From: UBA2030 sp049969475
GTDB taxonomy: Bacteria > Bacteroidota > Bacteroidia > Bacteroidales > TTA-H9
DNA: 64,000 nt
Reading direction: 5' to 3'
NCBI GenBank assembly: GCA_049969475.1
Contig: JBMFOU010000007.1
Location: forward strand, 1 to 64,000
Numbering within the stretch: position 1 is the stretch's first letter; each line of letters starts with the position of its first letter. Below are positions 8,986-17,263 of this stretch, piece by piece. The notes under the pieces are model-generated. The model was given only the letters and a program-made list of their open reading frames with translations, did no database searches and had not been told where the DNA came from. The translations under genes were made by a program, and so were the position numbers.

Positions 8986-8993
8986 CAAAAGTA
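8986..8993 (-). promoter_or_regulatory. -7 element (TACTTTTG) of the nucleoside phosphorylase operon
   Basis: Minus-strand TAnnTTTG, 44 bp before the ATG at 8941, interleaved with the plus-strand promoter of the universal stress protein gene. Confidence 0.5.
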
Positions 8994-8999
8994 AGAAAG

Positions 9000-9869
9000 A
9001 TGAACAGGAAAAGCCGCATCATATTGGTTCCCGTAGATTTCGAAAAACCTTCGTTGATTGCCCTTGAACAAACATTTAATCTGGCCCGTTTACTGAAACT
9101 TGAAATTGTAATTTTGTATGTATTTGAAGATACCGGAGTTTTCAGCCGCCTTCTGGGTCAGGACCGAAGTACAGAGATCATTGCAAGGATTTCAGCCGAC
9201 CTGGAAGCCCTGGCCCGGCAGACTGAAGAAAAATCGGGGATAAAAGTCACTCCTTTGCTTGAGATAGGTAAACCTCACAGTGTTATTCTAAAGAAAGCCG
9301 AGGAACTCGACGCACTGCTAATTTTTATGGGCACTACCAACAGTACCGAAGAAGAAATTGTAGGGACTACAACGCATAAAGTAGTAAGGTCGGCCAAGTG
9401 CCCCGTAATCACGGTAAGGGCAGAGAGCTATCACGATGGTTGCCGCACTATCCTACTTCCCCTTGATCTCACGGCCGAGAGTCGCCAAAAAATCTCCTGG
9501 GCCCTCGAAATAGCCCGGCTTTACAAAGCAGCTATTAAAATAATCAGTATTGTAAGTACCACTGACCCGGAAATACGGCAAACGCTTGCCATCCAACAAA
9601 AACAGGCCAAAAATTTTATTGAAAAACTCAATATCCCTTGCACGGCTGAACTCATCGAAAACATGACAGAAAAACCCGTTAAAGTCATTCTCGATTATAT
9701 AGCCCAACACCCGGATATAGACCTTGTTGTAATCATGACCCAACAAGAGCTTGGTATTGTGGATTATTTCCTCGACAGCGAAGCACAACAGATTATAAGG
9801 CATTCCAAGGCACCAGTAATGTCAGTAGTTCCCAGGGATATTGGATATTCAAACATCCGAATTTTATAA
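9000..9869 (+). CDS. Tandem universal stress protein (UspA family)
   Basis: A 289-residue cytoplasmic protein of two UspA domains. Domain 1 (about 1-142) starts RIILVPVDFEKPS and ends with the ATP-binding glycine pattern MGTTNSTEEEIVGTTTHKVV followed by CPVITV. Domain 2 (about 145-285) starts TILLPLDLTAESR, but its equivalent loop (TQQELGIVDYFLDSEAQQII) lacks the full G-x2-G-x9-G pattern, so only domain 1 is likely to bind ATP. The frame is open further upstream to 8904, but the ATG at 9000 follows the -7 element and a purine-rich AAGAAAG, and the Usp fold begins there. Divergent from the nucleoside phosphorylase operon. Confidence 0.88.
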   Translation: MNRKSRIILVPVDFEKPSLIALEQTFNLARLLKLEIVILYVFEDTGVFSRLLGQDRSTEIIARISADLEALARQTEEKSGIKVTPLLEIGKPHSVILKKAEELDALLIFMGTTNSTEEEIVGTTTHKVVRSAKCPVITVRAESYHDGCRTILLPLDLTAESRQKISWALEIARLYKAAIKIISIVSTTDPEIRQTLAIQQKQAKNFIEKLNIPCTAELIENMTEKPVKVILDYIAQHPDIDLVVIMTQQELGIVDYFLDSEAQQIIRHSKAPVMSVVPRDIGYSNIRIL

Positions 9870-9906
9870 CAGGTTGTTTTACGCTGTTTTTCTATGCCGG
9901 CTTTAA

Positions 9907-10179
9907 TCACACATCCAGCCATGTAACGTGGTAATCCGTAAAAGAATTAATAGCTCTGCCATTAGCTTCATCTCCACGTAGGTAAAAACAATATTTCTTT
10001 CCTTACTTTTCTGAGGCTTTGGCATCAAACGAAAATTGAATTTAACTGCTGGCAGAAAAATTTGATCCTGCCCGGATGGTCAGTAAATCGCAGGTAGAGT
10101 GAATAAAATCCAGAATCCATATCTTATCATTTTCTCCCTTAATTTCTTCCCCATTTAAATCGTTGCCTGACGGATTCAT
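9907..10179 (-). pseudogene. Decayed gene fragment with two in-frame stops
   Basis: On the minus strand a single frame of 91 codons from an ATG at 10177-10179 to a TGA at 9907-9909 reads like protein (for example NGEEIKGENDKIWILDF, then QFSFDAKASEK, then GKKYCFYLRGDEANGRA and YHVTWLDV). It is broken by TAA codons at 10042-10044 and 10003-10005, and another stop closes the frame upstream. The alternating hydrophobic pattern suggests a beta-sandwich module. No family is recognised. The number of stops alone would not rule out chance, so the call rests on the protein-like composition. Confidence 0.35.
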
Positions 10180-10235
10180 TGGGTCAAAGATTTACAAATT
10201 CATCCCTTTCAAATACTCATATTTCAATTTTGATA

Positions 10236-10243
10236 TATCTTTG
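10236..10243 (+). promoter_or_regulatory. -7 element (TATCTTTG) of the FG-GAP protein gene
   Basis: Exact TAnnTTTG, 25 bp before the ATG at 10269. Together with the signal peptide that begins there, it rules out the longer frame starting at 10179. Confidence 0.6.
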
Positions 10244-10268
10244 GCACCTAAACCCAATTTACAAACCC

Positions 10269-12020
10269 ATGATACGCCGAGTGATTTCTCTGCCCAAACT
10301 GTGGGTATTCTTGATGCTAATCCTGCCCTATTCTCTTTCTGCACAAGAGTTTACCATTTACAATACTGGCATTCCCGGATTTTACCAGGGTGGCAGCGAT
10401 TGGGCCGATTACGACGGGGATGGCTATCTTGATGTAGCCATTTCGGGGGCCCTGGCAAACAACCTGCCTGCTACCCGCATTTATCGCAATAATGCCGGAA
10501 CATTCCAGGATATCAATGCTTCATTGGAAGGATTGAAAAATGGCAGCATACAATGGGGTGATATTAACAACGATGGCGCTCCTGACCTGCTGGTGTGCGG
10601 CCTGGATGCCTCAGCCCAAGCCCGTACCTTAATATACCTGAACCAAAATGGGACATTCACAAAACTAAATACCTCTTTTCCGGGAATTTATAATGGAATG
10701 GCCCGCTTCATCGATTTCAATAACGATGGTTGGCTCGATATTTTCCTTACGGGCGACACGTTGTCGTATAATAGTTTTTCTTCGTTCTACAAAAACAACG
10801 GGGATCTGACGTTTACTCCTATGGACTTTGGAATTTCAGGTGCCATCAGCTCCATGGTATCTTTCGGTGATTACGATAACGATGGAGACGTCGATTTACT
10901 GCTTAGTGGCGACATAGGAGGGGCCTATTACACCAAGCTGTATCGCAATGATATGGGAGGTTTTACTGAGGTGCCCGTCAATCTAGAAGGACTGGGAGCC
11001 GGTTGGTCGCTCTTCTTCGACCTCGACCGCGATGGCGACCTCGACATTTTCCTTATGGGTAACGACCTTTCCCTCACCCCCTCATTCAAAACCTACAAAA
11101 ACAATGGTAACGGGCAGTTCCAGGAATTTTTTGTAGGTGTAACAGGTCTGGCATTAGGCAACATAGCCATAGCCGACTACAACAACGACGGATACCCCGA
11201 TTTCACGGCCACAGGTAAAGCACCGGGTTGCGGGGCTATGAATACGGTACTGTATTACAACAACAAAATGGGCTCTTTCTGGCAATCCACCACCAGCCTC
11301 ATCTTCCTGAGCTACAGCTTTGCCAGTTGGGCCGATTTCGACAACGACGGCGATAACGACTTACTATTAACCGGTCTCAACAGCTCGGGTACACCTGTTA
11401 CCCGTTTGTATGCCAACACCCTTAAGGCAGGAATCTTCAATCCGGCCTTTACACCAGCATCTCCTGAAAATTTAAACTACGAGTTCTCTGGCCAGGACGT
11501 GGTTCTGCGATGGAGTCGGCCGGCTGGCGCTGCTCCTGGTTCCACCTGGTCGTATAATCTGAGGGTAGGTACCCTTCCCGGCGGCATGGAAATCATGGCT
11601 CCACCCAGCAACCCCATGAGTGGAGAGCTTAAACTTTATCAAATGGGCAACGTGACCCAGGACACTTTCTTTGTCCTGAAAAATCTGCGTGAAGGGGAAT
11701 ATTTCTGGAGTGTACAGGCTATCAGTCCTTCTTTCAGAGGTTCATCGTTTGCGGAAGAACAAAGTTTTAGCTACAACCTTACTGGTCTTGACACTAAGAT
11801 CCCCGATTCACCCTTTACCATAGGTCCAATACCAACCCAGGAATTTTTGGAGGTTTATGCACCTCAGGCCATGCCATTCGAAATCATGAATATAGATGGA
11901 AAAAACCTGCTGAGAGGTCAGCTCAGAGAGGGGGCCAATAAACTTACCCTACTTCAATACCCTCAGGGCGTCTATCTGATAAAAACCCCGAAAGGTATTG
12001 CCAAATTTATGAAGCAATAA
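10269..12020 (+). CDS. Secreted FG-GAP/VCBS repeat protein with T9SS sorting domain
   Basis: A 583-residue exported protein. Residues 1-26 form a signal peptide (MIRRVISLPKLWVFLMLILP then SLSAQ). The next 360 residues hold about seven FG-GAP/VCBS blades with calcium-binding loops of the DxDxDGxxD type (DYDGDGYLD, DINNDGAPD, DFNNDGWLD, DYDNDGDVD, DLDRDGDLD, DYNNDGYPD, DFDNDGDND), giving a beta-propeller. A fibronectin-like region follows (about 400-510). The last 70 residues (PFTIGPIPTQEFLEVYAP to the end, with GVYLIKTPKG) match a type A C-terminal sorting domain, so export by the type IX system and surface attachment are expected. Such proteins bind ligands or adhere; the ligand is unknown. 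Followed by a good terminator. Confidence 0.88.
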   Translation: MIRRVISLPKLWVFLMLILPYSLSAQEFTIYNTGIPGFYQGGSDWADYDGDGYLDVAISGALANNLPATRIYRNNAGTFQDINASLEGLKNGSIQWGDINNDGAPDLLVCGLDASAQARTLIYLNQNGTFTKLNTSFPGIYNGMARFIDFNNDGWLDIFLTGDTLSYNSFSSFYKNNGDLTFTPMDFGISGAISSMVSFGDYDNDGDVDLLLSGDIGGAYYTKLYRNDMGGFTEVPVNLEGLGAGWSLFFDLDRDGDLDIFLMGNDLSLTPSFKTYKNNGNGQFQEFFVGVTGLALGNIAIADYNNDGYPDFTATGKAPGCGAMNTVLYYNNKMGSFWQSTTSLIFLSYSFASWADFDNDGDNDLLLTGLNSSGTPVTRLYANTLKAGIFNPAFTPASPENLNYEFSGQDVVLRWSRPAGAAPGSTWSYNLRVGTLPGGMEIMAPPSNPMSGELKLYQMGNVTQDTFFVLKNLREGEYFWSVQAISPSFRGSSFAEEQSFSYNLTGLDTKIPDSPFTIGPIPTQEFLEVYAPQAMPFEIMNIDGKNLLRGQLREGANKLTLLQYPQGVYLIKTPKGIAKFMKQ

Positions 12021-12044
12021 TTTTTCTTCGCTTACCTAAAAGAG

Positions 12045-12082
12045 TCCACCCCTTCAGGAAAAAAAGATGGGGTGGATTTTTT
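12045..12082 (+). terminator. Rho-independent terminator after the FG-GAP gene
   Basis: Perfect 8-bp stem TCCACCCC / GGGGTGGA (12045-12052 with 12069-12076) followed by six T, 24 bp past the stop codon. Confidence 0.8.
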
Positions 12083-12287
12083 AATTATCAGGGCATTGAT
12101 AAAAAAATGCTTTACCTTCCATTATAAAATGGGCAAATGATACCGACATTGTTTTTCTTTGGGTTTAAGTAACGGAAAATCGGGTTCACATGATAATTAG
12201 TAACAAAGACAGTCCGTTATGCTCAGCATCTTTCCTACTAAAAATTCATTTTTCATACAATCCAACAAGAAATGCAGCTGGTTTTAC

Positions 12288-12295
12288 TAATTTTG
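12288..12295 (+). promoter_or_regulatory. -7 element (TAATTTTG) of the outer-membrane protein gene
   Basis: Exact TAnnTTTG, 25 bp before the ATG at 12321. Confidence 0.55.
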
Positions 12296-12320
12296 TTTTT
12301 ATCAGCCAAAAACCAACCCC

Positions 12321-13742
12321 ATGAAAAGCCTGTCAAAATTTTTACTCCTCTGGCTTACTTTGTCACTTTCAATGACCCTTTCAGCCCAAACCGAATACGG
12401 GGCATTTACGGCCACAGGATCAGCCAATCCCATCAACATGGTAAGCGATTACCAATGTCTGGGCATCAATCCAGCCAACCTGGGCTGGAGTGCCGACAAC
12501 CGGCAGGTACATTTCGGATTTGGAGGTGTCGGCGTTTCATTCTTCACCAATGCTGTAACCCGCAACGATATCTCTGCTCTTTTTAAAGACAATCAATACA
12601 CCCTTCAAGAAAAAATTGCCGCTGCTTTGCGTTATTCCGATTCCAAAACCAGCACTGATTTGAGCCTCAATAGTTTTGGGATAGCAATTCAAAGCGAAAA
12701 ATATGGAGGATTTGCCTTTTCGGTCCGCGACCGGGCTTCGTTTACCATGCAGCTAAATAAAATGGCCGCCGAGCTCATCTGGTTGGGCGCCAACAGCGAC
12801 TATTTCGACCAAAAAATCTATGATGCAAACAACGTTCTGGTGGGAGCCGTATCCACCAGTCCGCAGCCTGTAGCTAGTCTTTTTAAGGGCACCAATTTTT
12901 CATCATACTGGATCAGAGACTTTCAAATAGGATATGGAAAAACACTATTTAAAACCGATGAATGGGATATCAGCGGGGGTATTGGTATTAAAATTGCCAG
13001 GGGCTACTCCTGGGTAGATGTCATTGTGGACGATCAGCGGATTTATGCCTATAATGCCATGTCGCCGGTTTTCCAGATCGATTACAACACGCCGAGTCCT
13101 TCCTCGCTCCCTGATGATGGAAAGCCAAGACCTGTAGGCCGGGGCTTTGGACTCGACCTAGGATTTTCGGCTCAGATTGCCAACCAGGTGCGTTTAGGGT
13201 TTTCCATCAATGACATTGGTGGTTTGAAATGGGACGGTAATGTTTACCGAGCGTCGTATGAGGCTCAGATTAAAAAAATTACCACCACGGGTTTGGGAAA
13301 CGAACAACTTCCCGATGTTTTTGAAGCCATCGTTATTGAAGACGAGCTCTTTAAATGGGAAGGTATTGATCAAGTAAAAGTTAAATATCCCTCACAATTG
13401 AGGATGGGTGCAGCATGGATTGGCACCCCCGATCTGGCAATTGGTAGTGAGGTTGTATTTCCGTTAGTGAAGGCCCCTGGCTCACTTCCACGCCCCGTAA
13501 TAGGCGTTGGGCTTCAATTTACACCCGGAGACGTAGTCCTGCTTTCGGCTGGCTTACAGGCTGGTGGAGGATACGATTTTCATATACCTTTCAGTATAGG
13601 CTTCAAACCCTTGCCCGGATGGGAATTTGGATTTGGAACCCGCGATATCACCATCGCCTTCACCAAGAAATCGCCCAACTTTTCGTTGGCTATGGGTTTC
13701 CTGCGTTTTAGCTTTGGCAAATACAAACAGGAACAAGAATAA
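12321..13742 (+). CDS. Outer-membrane beta-barrel protein (DUF5723-like)
   Basis: A 473-residue protein with a signal peptide (residues 1-22, ending LSLSMTLSAQ). The mature part has alternating aromatic and polar strands typical of a porin-like barrel (QVHFGFGGVGVSFF, YGGFAFSVRDRASF, NQVRLGFSINDIGGLKW, FSLAMGFLRFSFGKY). The N-terminal pattern NPINMVSDYQCLGINPANLGW resembles the Bacteroidota family annotated as DUF5723, from memory. Function unknown. It stands alone between its own promoter and a bidirectional hairpin shared with rnr. Confidence 0.7.
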   Translation: MKSLSKFLLLWLTLSLSMTLSAQTEYGAFTATGSANPINMVSDYQCLGINPANLGWSADNRQVHFGFGGVGVSFFTNAVTRNDISALFKDNQYTLQEKIAAALRYSDSKTSTDLSLNSFGIAIQSEKYGGFAFSVRDRASFTMQLNKMAAELIWLGANSDYFDQKIYDANNVLVGAVSTSPQPVASLFKGTNFSSYWIRDFQIGYGKTLFKTDEWDISGGIGIKIARGYSWVDVIVDDQRIYAYNAMSPVFQIDYNTPSPSSLPDDGKPRPVGRGFGLDLGFSAQIANQVRLGFSINDIGGLKWDGNVYRASYEAQIKKITTTGLGNEQLPDVFEAIVIEDELFKWEGIDQVKVKYPSQLRMGAAWIGTPDLAIGSEVVFPLVKAPGSLPRPVIGVGLQFTPGDVVLLSAGLQAGGGYDFHIPFSIGFKPLPGWEFGFGTRDITIAFTKKSPNFSLAMGFLRFSFGKYKQEQE

Positions 13743-13762
13743 AAAAACCGGGAGGTTTCTTT
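13739..13762. terminator. Bidirectional hairpin between the OMP gene and rnr
   Basis: AAACC-GGGA-GGTTT stem (13745-13758). On the minus strand it is followed by a run of U from the A7 tract at 13741-13747, so it suits rnr best. On the plus strand it is followed only by CTTT. Confidence 0.5.
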
Positions 13763-13782
13763 AGATCCTTCTTAATCCTACT

Positions 13783-15954
13783 TTACAATTCGCGTATGAG
13801 CGCAAAATCAATCTGTTTGCGCTGAATATCCACATTTTTAACCTGAATGCGAATGGGATCGCCGATACGATAGGTTTCACCATGGCGATGGCCTATCACC
13901 TGATAGTTATCTTCGTCGAGGTAATAGAAATCGTCGTGCAGGTCGCGCAGTCTGATCATGCCTTCACATTTATTCCCTACTATTTCGGCAAAAATGCCAT
14001 ACTTGCTGACACCTGAAACCAGGGCTTCGAACTCTTGTCCCACCTTGTCGGCCATAAATTCTGCCTGCTTCAGCTTCACGCTGGCCCTTTCGGCTTCCAT
14101 CGCCTTGCGCTCCATTTCTGACGAATGCACACATTGTTCTTCGTAATATTCTTTATCGGCAGAGGCTGCCCCATTAAGATAGCCCCAAAGCAGGCGGTGA
14201 ACCATCAGGTCGGGGTAACGGCGGATGGGTGAAGTAAAATGGGTGTAATAATCGAAGGCCAGCCCATAATGTCCAATATTATCGGTGGAATAGTAGGCTT
14301 TAGCCATGGTGCGAATGGCAATAGACTCGATCATGTTTTCTTCTCCCTTGCCGGCCACCTCACGAAACAATTTATTGAGCGAACGAGCCAGAACCCCTCG
14401 GGAACCCAGCTTGAGGCTGTATCCCAGTTTACTGACAAATTGTGAAAACTGATTGATTTTCTCTGGTGTAGGTTCATCGTGAACCCTATACACAAAAGTT
14501 TTGGGCTTTTGCCTGCCGGTGGTCTTCCCTATAAATTCCGCCACTTTGCGGTTGGCCAGCAGCATAAAATCTTCGATAAGACGGTTGGAGTCTTTTTGCT
14601 CCTTAATATAAACCCCGATGGGCTTGCCGTTTTCGTCGAGGCGGAATTTAACTTCCTGGGTTTCGAAATTAATGGCTCCCCGCTTGAACCTCTCCTGACG
14701 GAGTTTCTGGGCAAGGTCGTTGAGTACTATGATTTGTTCACGATAGGTATCTGGCCCTCCCTCGATGACCGCCTGTACTTCATCGTAATTATACCTTCGG
14801 TCGGAATTAATGAGGGTTTTTCCAAACCATTGATTGATTACCTCTGCTTTATCATTCATCTCGAAGACAGCAGAGAAACACAGTTTATCTTCGCCCGGCC
14901 GAAGCGAACAAACATAGTTGGAGAGTTTCTCGGGCAGCATGGGGATTACGCGGTCGACCAGGTAAACGGAAGTACCACGTAGGCTGGCCTCTTGATCGAT
15001 AGCCGAGCCCGGCTTTACATAATAGGATACATCGGCGATATGCACGCCCACTTCCCAATTACCATTGTCGAGTCTTCGGAGCGAGAGGGCATCGTCAAAA
15101 TCTTTGGCATCCTCCGGGTCGATGGTAAGGGTGAAAACCTGGCGGAAATCACGGCGTGCGGAAATTTCCCCGGCAGGAATCTTATCGGGTATGGCCGCGG
15201 CTTCTTTTTCAGCAGCTTTAGAAAATCCCAGCGGAAAGTCGAACTCCACCAGAATACTCTGCATCTCCACCTTGTGCTCGCCCGGTTTGCCCAAGACCTT
15301 TACTACCTTTCCGAAGGGATTGCGGGCATGTTCGGGCCATTCCGTAAGCTCAACCACCACTTTCTCGCCATTACGTGCCCCACCGGTGTTTTCCAGGGGA
15401 ATAAAAAAGTCGACCGCAACGGAAGAATTATCGGGAATGAAAAAGGCGTATTTTGTCGAAAGCTGAATGGTTCCCACAAACGTGGTCTTGGCTCTTTGCA
15501 AAATTTCTACAATCTGCCCCTCGAGCTTACGACCCGGCCGGCGAGGAAAAAGAAAGACCCTTACCTTGTCACCATGAAGGGCTCTCCCTGTATTAGCTGC
15601 ACTTATATAGACATCTTCACCGGTCTCATCAGACATAACATAGGCCTTTCCGGTTTGCTTCATGTCCACTGTGCCTGTGATGTAGCTGCTCTTGGGAGCC
15701 AGTCGCTGTATTTCTGAAGGATTAAGCCGAAACTTGCCTTTTTTGACTTCCAGCAGGGTGCCCTGCCGCACCAGTTCGGTTATGATCGCCAGAACCATAG
15801 AGCGGCTAGCCTTGTCGCTTATACCCATAGCCGAGGCTACCTGCTTATAGTTGTACGATTTGAAGGGGTCGTTGGCAAAAACCGCCAACACGTTGTCGGC
15901 AAAAGAGCCGGTTCTTCCCCTGCCCTTGCCTTTTTCTGATTTCTTTCCTGACAT
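13783..15954 (-). CDS. rnr: Ribonuclease R
   Basis: A 723-residue processive 3'-5' exoribonuclease of the RNase II/R family, which degrades structured RNA. A short basic N-terminus is followed by a winged-helix domain (about 20-75), cold-shock domains, the RNB catalytic domain and a C-terminal S1 domain (EFEALVSGVSKYGIFAEI). The catalytic region shows TIDPEDAKDFDDALSLRRL, with the clustered aspartates that bind Mg2+, and HYGLAFDYYTHFTSPIRRYP. The C-terminal lysine-rich tail found in E. coli RNase R is absent. Start at 15954; a -7 element lies about 90 bp upstream. Confidence 0.95.
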   Translation of the reverse strand: MSGKKSEKGKGRGRTGSFADNVLAVFANDPFKSYNYKQVASAMGISDKASRSMVLAIITELVRQGTLLEVKKGKFRLNPSEIQRLAPKSSYITGTVDMKQTGKAYVMSDETGEDVYISAANTGRALHGDKVRVFLFPRRPGRKLEGQIVEILQRAKTTFVGTIQLSTKYAFFIPDNSSVAVDFFIPLENTGGARNGEKVVVELTEWPEHARNPFGKVVKVLGKPGEHKVEMQSILVEFDFPLGFSKAAEKEAAAIPDKIPAGEISARRDFRQVFTLTIDPEDAKDFDDALSLRRLDNGNWEVGVHIADVSYYVKPGSAIDQEASLRGTSVYLVDRVIPMLPEKLSNYVCSLRPGEDKLCFSAVFEMNDKAEVINQWFGKTLINSDRRYNYDEVQAVIEGGPDTYREQIIVLNDLAQKLRQERFKRGAINFETQEVKFRLDENGKPIGVYIKEQKDSNRLIEDFMLLANRKVAEFIGKTTGRQKPKTFVYRVHDEPTPEKINQFSQFVSKLGYSLKLGSRGVLARSLNKLFREVAGKGEENMIESIAIRTMAKAYYSTDNIGHYGLAFDYYTHFTSPIRRYPDLMVHRLLWGYLNGAASADKEYYEEQCVHSSEMERKAMEAERASVKLKQAEFMADKVGQEFEALVSGVSKYGIFAEIVGNKCEGMIRLRDLHDDFYYLDEDNYQVIGHRHGETYRIGDPIRIQVKNVDIQRKQIDFALIREL

Positions 15955-16044
15955 TCTTTGGAATTTTAAGTACTACGCTGAAACAGTCAAAAAAATCTTC
16001 TAAGTAAAAACTTCCTGCTCTGTTGCTGTTTCTTATTATTACAA

Positions 16045-16052
16045 CAAAATTA
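16045..16052 (-). promoter_or_regulatory. -7 element (TAATTTTG) of rnr
   Basis: Minus-strand TAnnTTTG, 90 bp upstream of the rnr ATG, implying a leader of roughly 80 nt. Confidence 0.45.
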
Positions 16053-16084
16053 AGCGAGTTTTGGCGCTTACTGACAATAAATAA

Positions 16085-16115
16085 TTGAAAATCGCATTAA
16101 TTATTTATAACTTTG
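16085..16115 (+). promoter_or_regulatory. Full -33/-7 promoter for the baeRF-like gene
   Basis: TTG (16085-16087), 20-bp spacer, TAACTTTG (16108-16115): a complete Bacteroidota sigma-70 promoter. A second, weaker TAATTTCG lies at 16182-16189, only 6 bp before the ATG. Confidence 0.65.
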
Positions 16116-16195
16116 AGAGTTGAAGCGATCAGAACGGTCGCAACCTGCATGCCTACATAAGCCTTAAGTTTTCTTTTAAACTAATTTCGCATACC

Positions 16196-17263
16196 ATGGA
16201 AGCTCTTTTACAAAGATTGCTCAATATTCAAGGAGAAGGATGTATAACCATCATAGCCCCCACACATCGAATCAAAACAGAGATCAAACAGGATGAACTG
16301 GTTGTTAAAAACTTAGTTAAAGAAGCAGAAGATAGACTATTGGGACTGTTTGAGAAGAACTTTGCCCAACCAATCATTGATAATCTGCATAGAGTGATTG
16401 CTTCCATTGATTTCAGCCATAATTTAGATGCGCTTTTAATATTTGCAAGTCCAACGCTTGCAGAATACATAACCCTGCCAACGGAAGTAAAAGCCAGGGT
16501 GGTTATTGATAACACTTTTGCTACACGCGACCTAATCCGGGCCATATCTGAACTTCCTATCTATTACGTCTTAGTTCTCACGCGCAAACTTGCACGACTC
16601 ATTTATGCAGTTGGTGATAAAGTTGTAGAGGAAGCAGGGAATCCCTTCCCCCTTGAGAACCAGGATTATGAGCGATTGCGCAGCCAGCTCCCCCCCGACA
16701 GGGTAACCGCCAGTGCCGTGGAAGGTTTTTTTCATGAAGTAGATAAAGCCGTAGCATCGATGATAAAACAGAAACCCCGCCCTTTGATTGTGGCAGCTGC
16801 TACACGAAATTTCTCGCTATTGGAAAAAATCAGTAGCCATAAAGACTTGATTGCAGGGAGTATTCCACTCAAAAGCGACACGCAAAAAGCCCATGCTGTG
16901 GTTGCTGAAGCCTGGCCAGTGGTCGTCCGCATGCTTCAGGAATACAATCAAGGAAGGCTCAAAGAACTTGAAAAGGCCATAAGTGCCGGCAGATTTCTCA
17001 ATGATTATAGTGAAGTGTGGGAGGCGCTCACCTCTGGCCGGGGAGGCGTGCTGTTTGTAAAAAAAGGATTTCATCAACCCGCTGCATTTGTCAATGGGAG
17101 AGTAGCACTCATCGAGAAAGCCGTGAAAGATGCAAAGGGAGTGGTTGAAGATATCATCGACGAAATGATAGAACAAGCCCTGGCCTATGGAGGAGAAGTG
17201 GTTTATATCAACGGCCCGGAGCTTGATCGCTTCAATGGTATAGCCCTGATTACAAGATATTAG
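16196..17263 (+). CDS. Bacterial archaeo-eukaryotic-type release factor (baeRF) homologue
   Basis: A 355-residue cytoplasmic protein. The N-terminus CITIIAPTHRIKTEIKQDEL followed by VVKNLVKEAEDRLL fits the baeRF family (closest to what I recall as family 3), bacterial relatives of eukaryotic eRF1/archaeal aRF1. The C-terminal 90 residues (GRGGVLFVKKGFHQPAAFVNG ... GGEVVYINGPELDRFNGIALITRY as separate blocks) fit the L30e-like ribosome-binding domain, ending in the usual 'LxxxxGIALITRY' closure. No GGQ motif is present, so normal peptide release is unlikely; roles in ribosome rescue or RNA cleavage have been proposed for the family. It has its own strong promoter and is convergent with miaB, sharing four bases (TTAG) at the stops. 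Confidence 0.65.
   Translation: MEALLQRLLNIQGEGCITIIAPTHRIKTEIKQDELVVKNLVKEAEDRLLGLFEKNFAQPIIDNLHRVIASIDFSHNLDALLIFASPTLAEYITLPTEVKARVVIDNTFATRDLIRAISELPIYYVLVLTRKLARLIYAVGDKVVEEAGNPFPLENQDYERLRSQLPPDRVTASAVEGFFHEVDKAVASMIKQKPRPLIVAAATRNFSLLEKISSHKDLIAGSIPLKSDTQKAHAVVAEAWPVVVRMLQEYNQGRLKELEKAISAGRFLNDYSEVWEALTSGRGGVLFVKKGFHQPAAFVNGRVALIEKAVKDAKGVVEDIIDEMIEQALAYGGEVVYINGPELDRFNGIALITRY

Noticed and set aside
14479..15717. Plus-strand frames of 133-241 codons
   Set aside because: Antisense shadows of rnr, caused by its codon usage.
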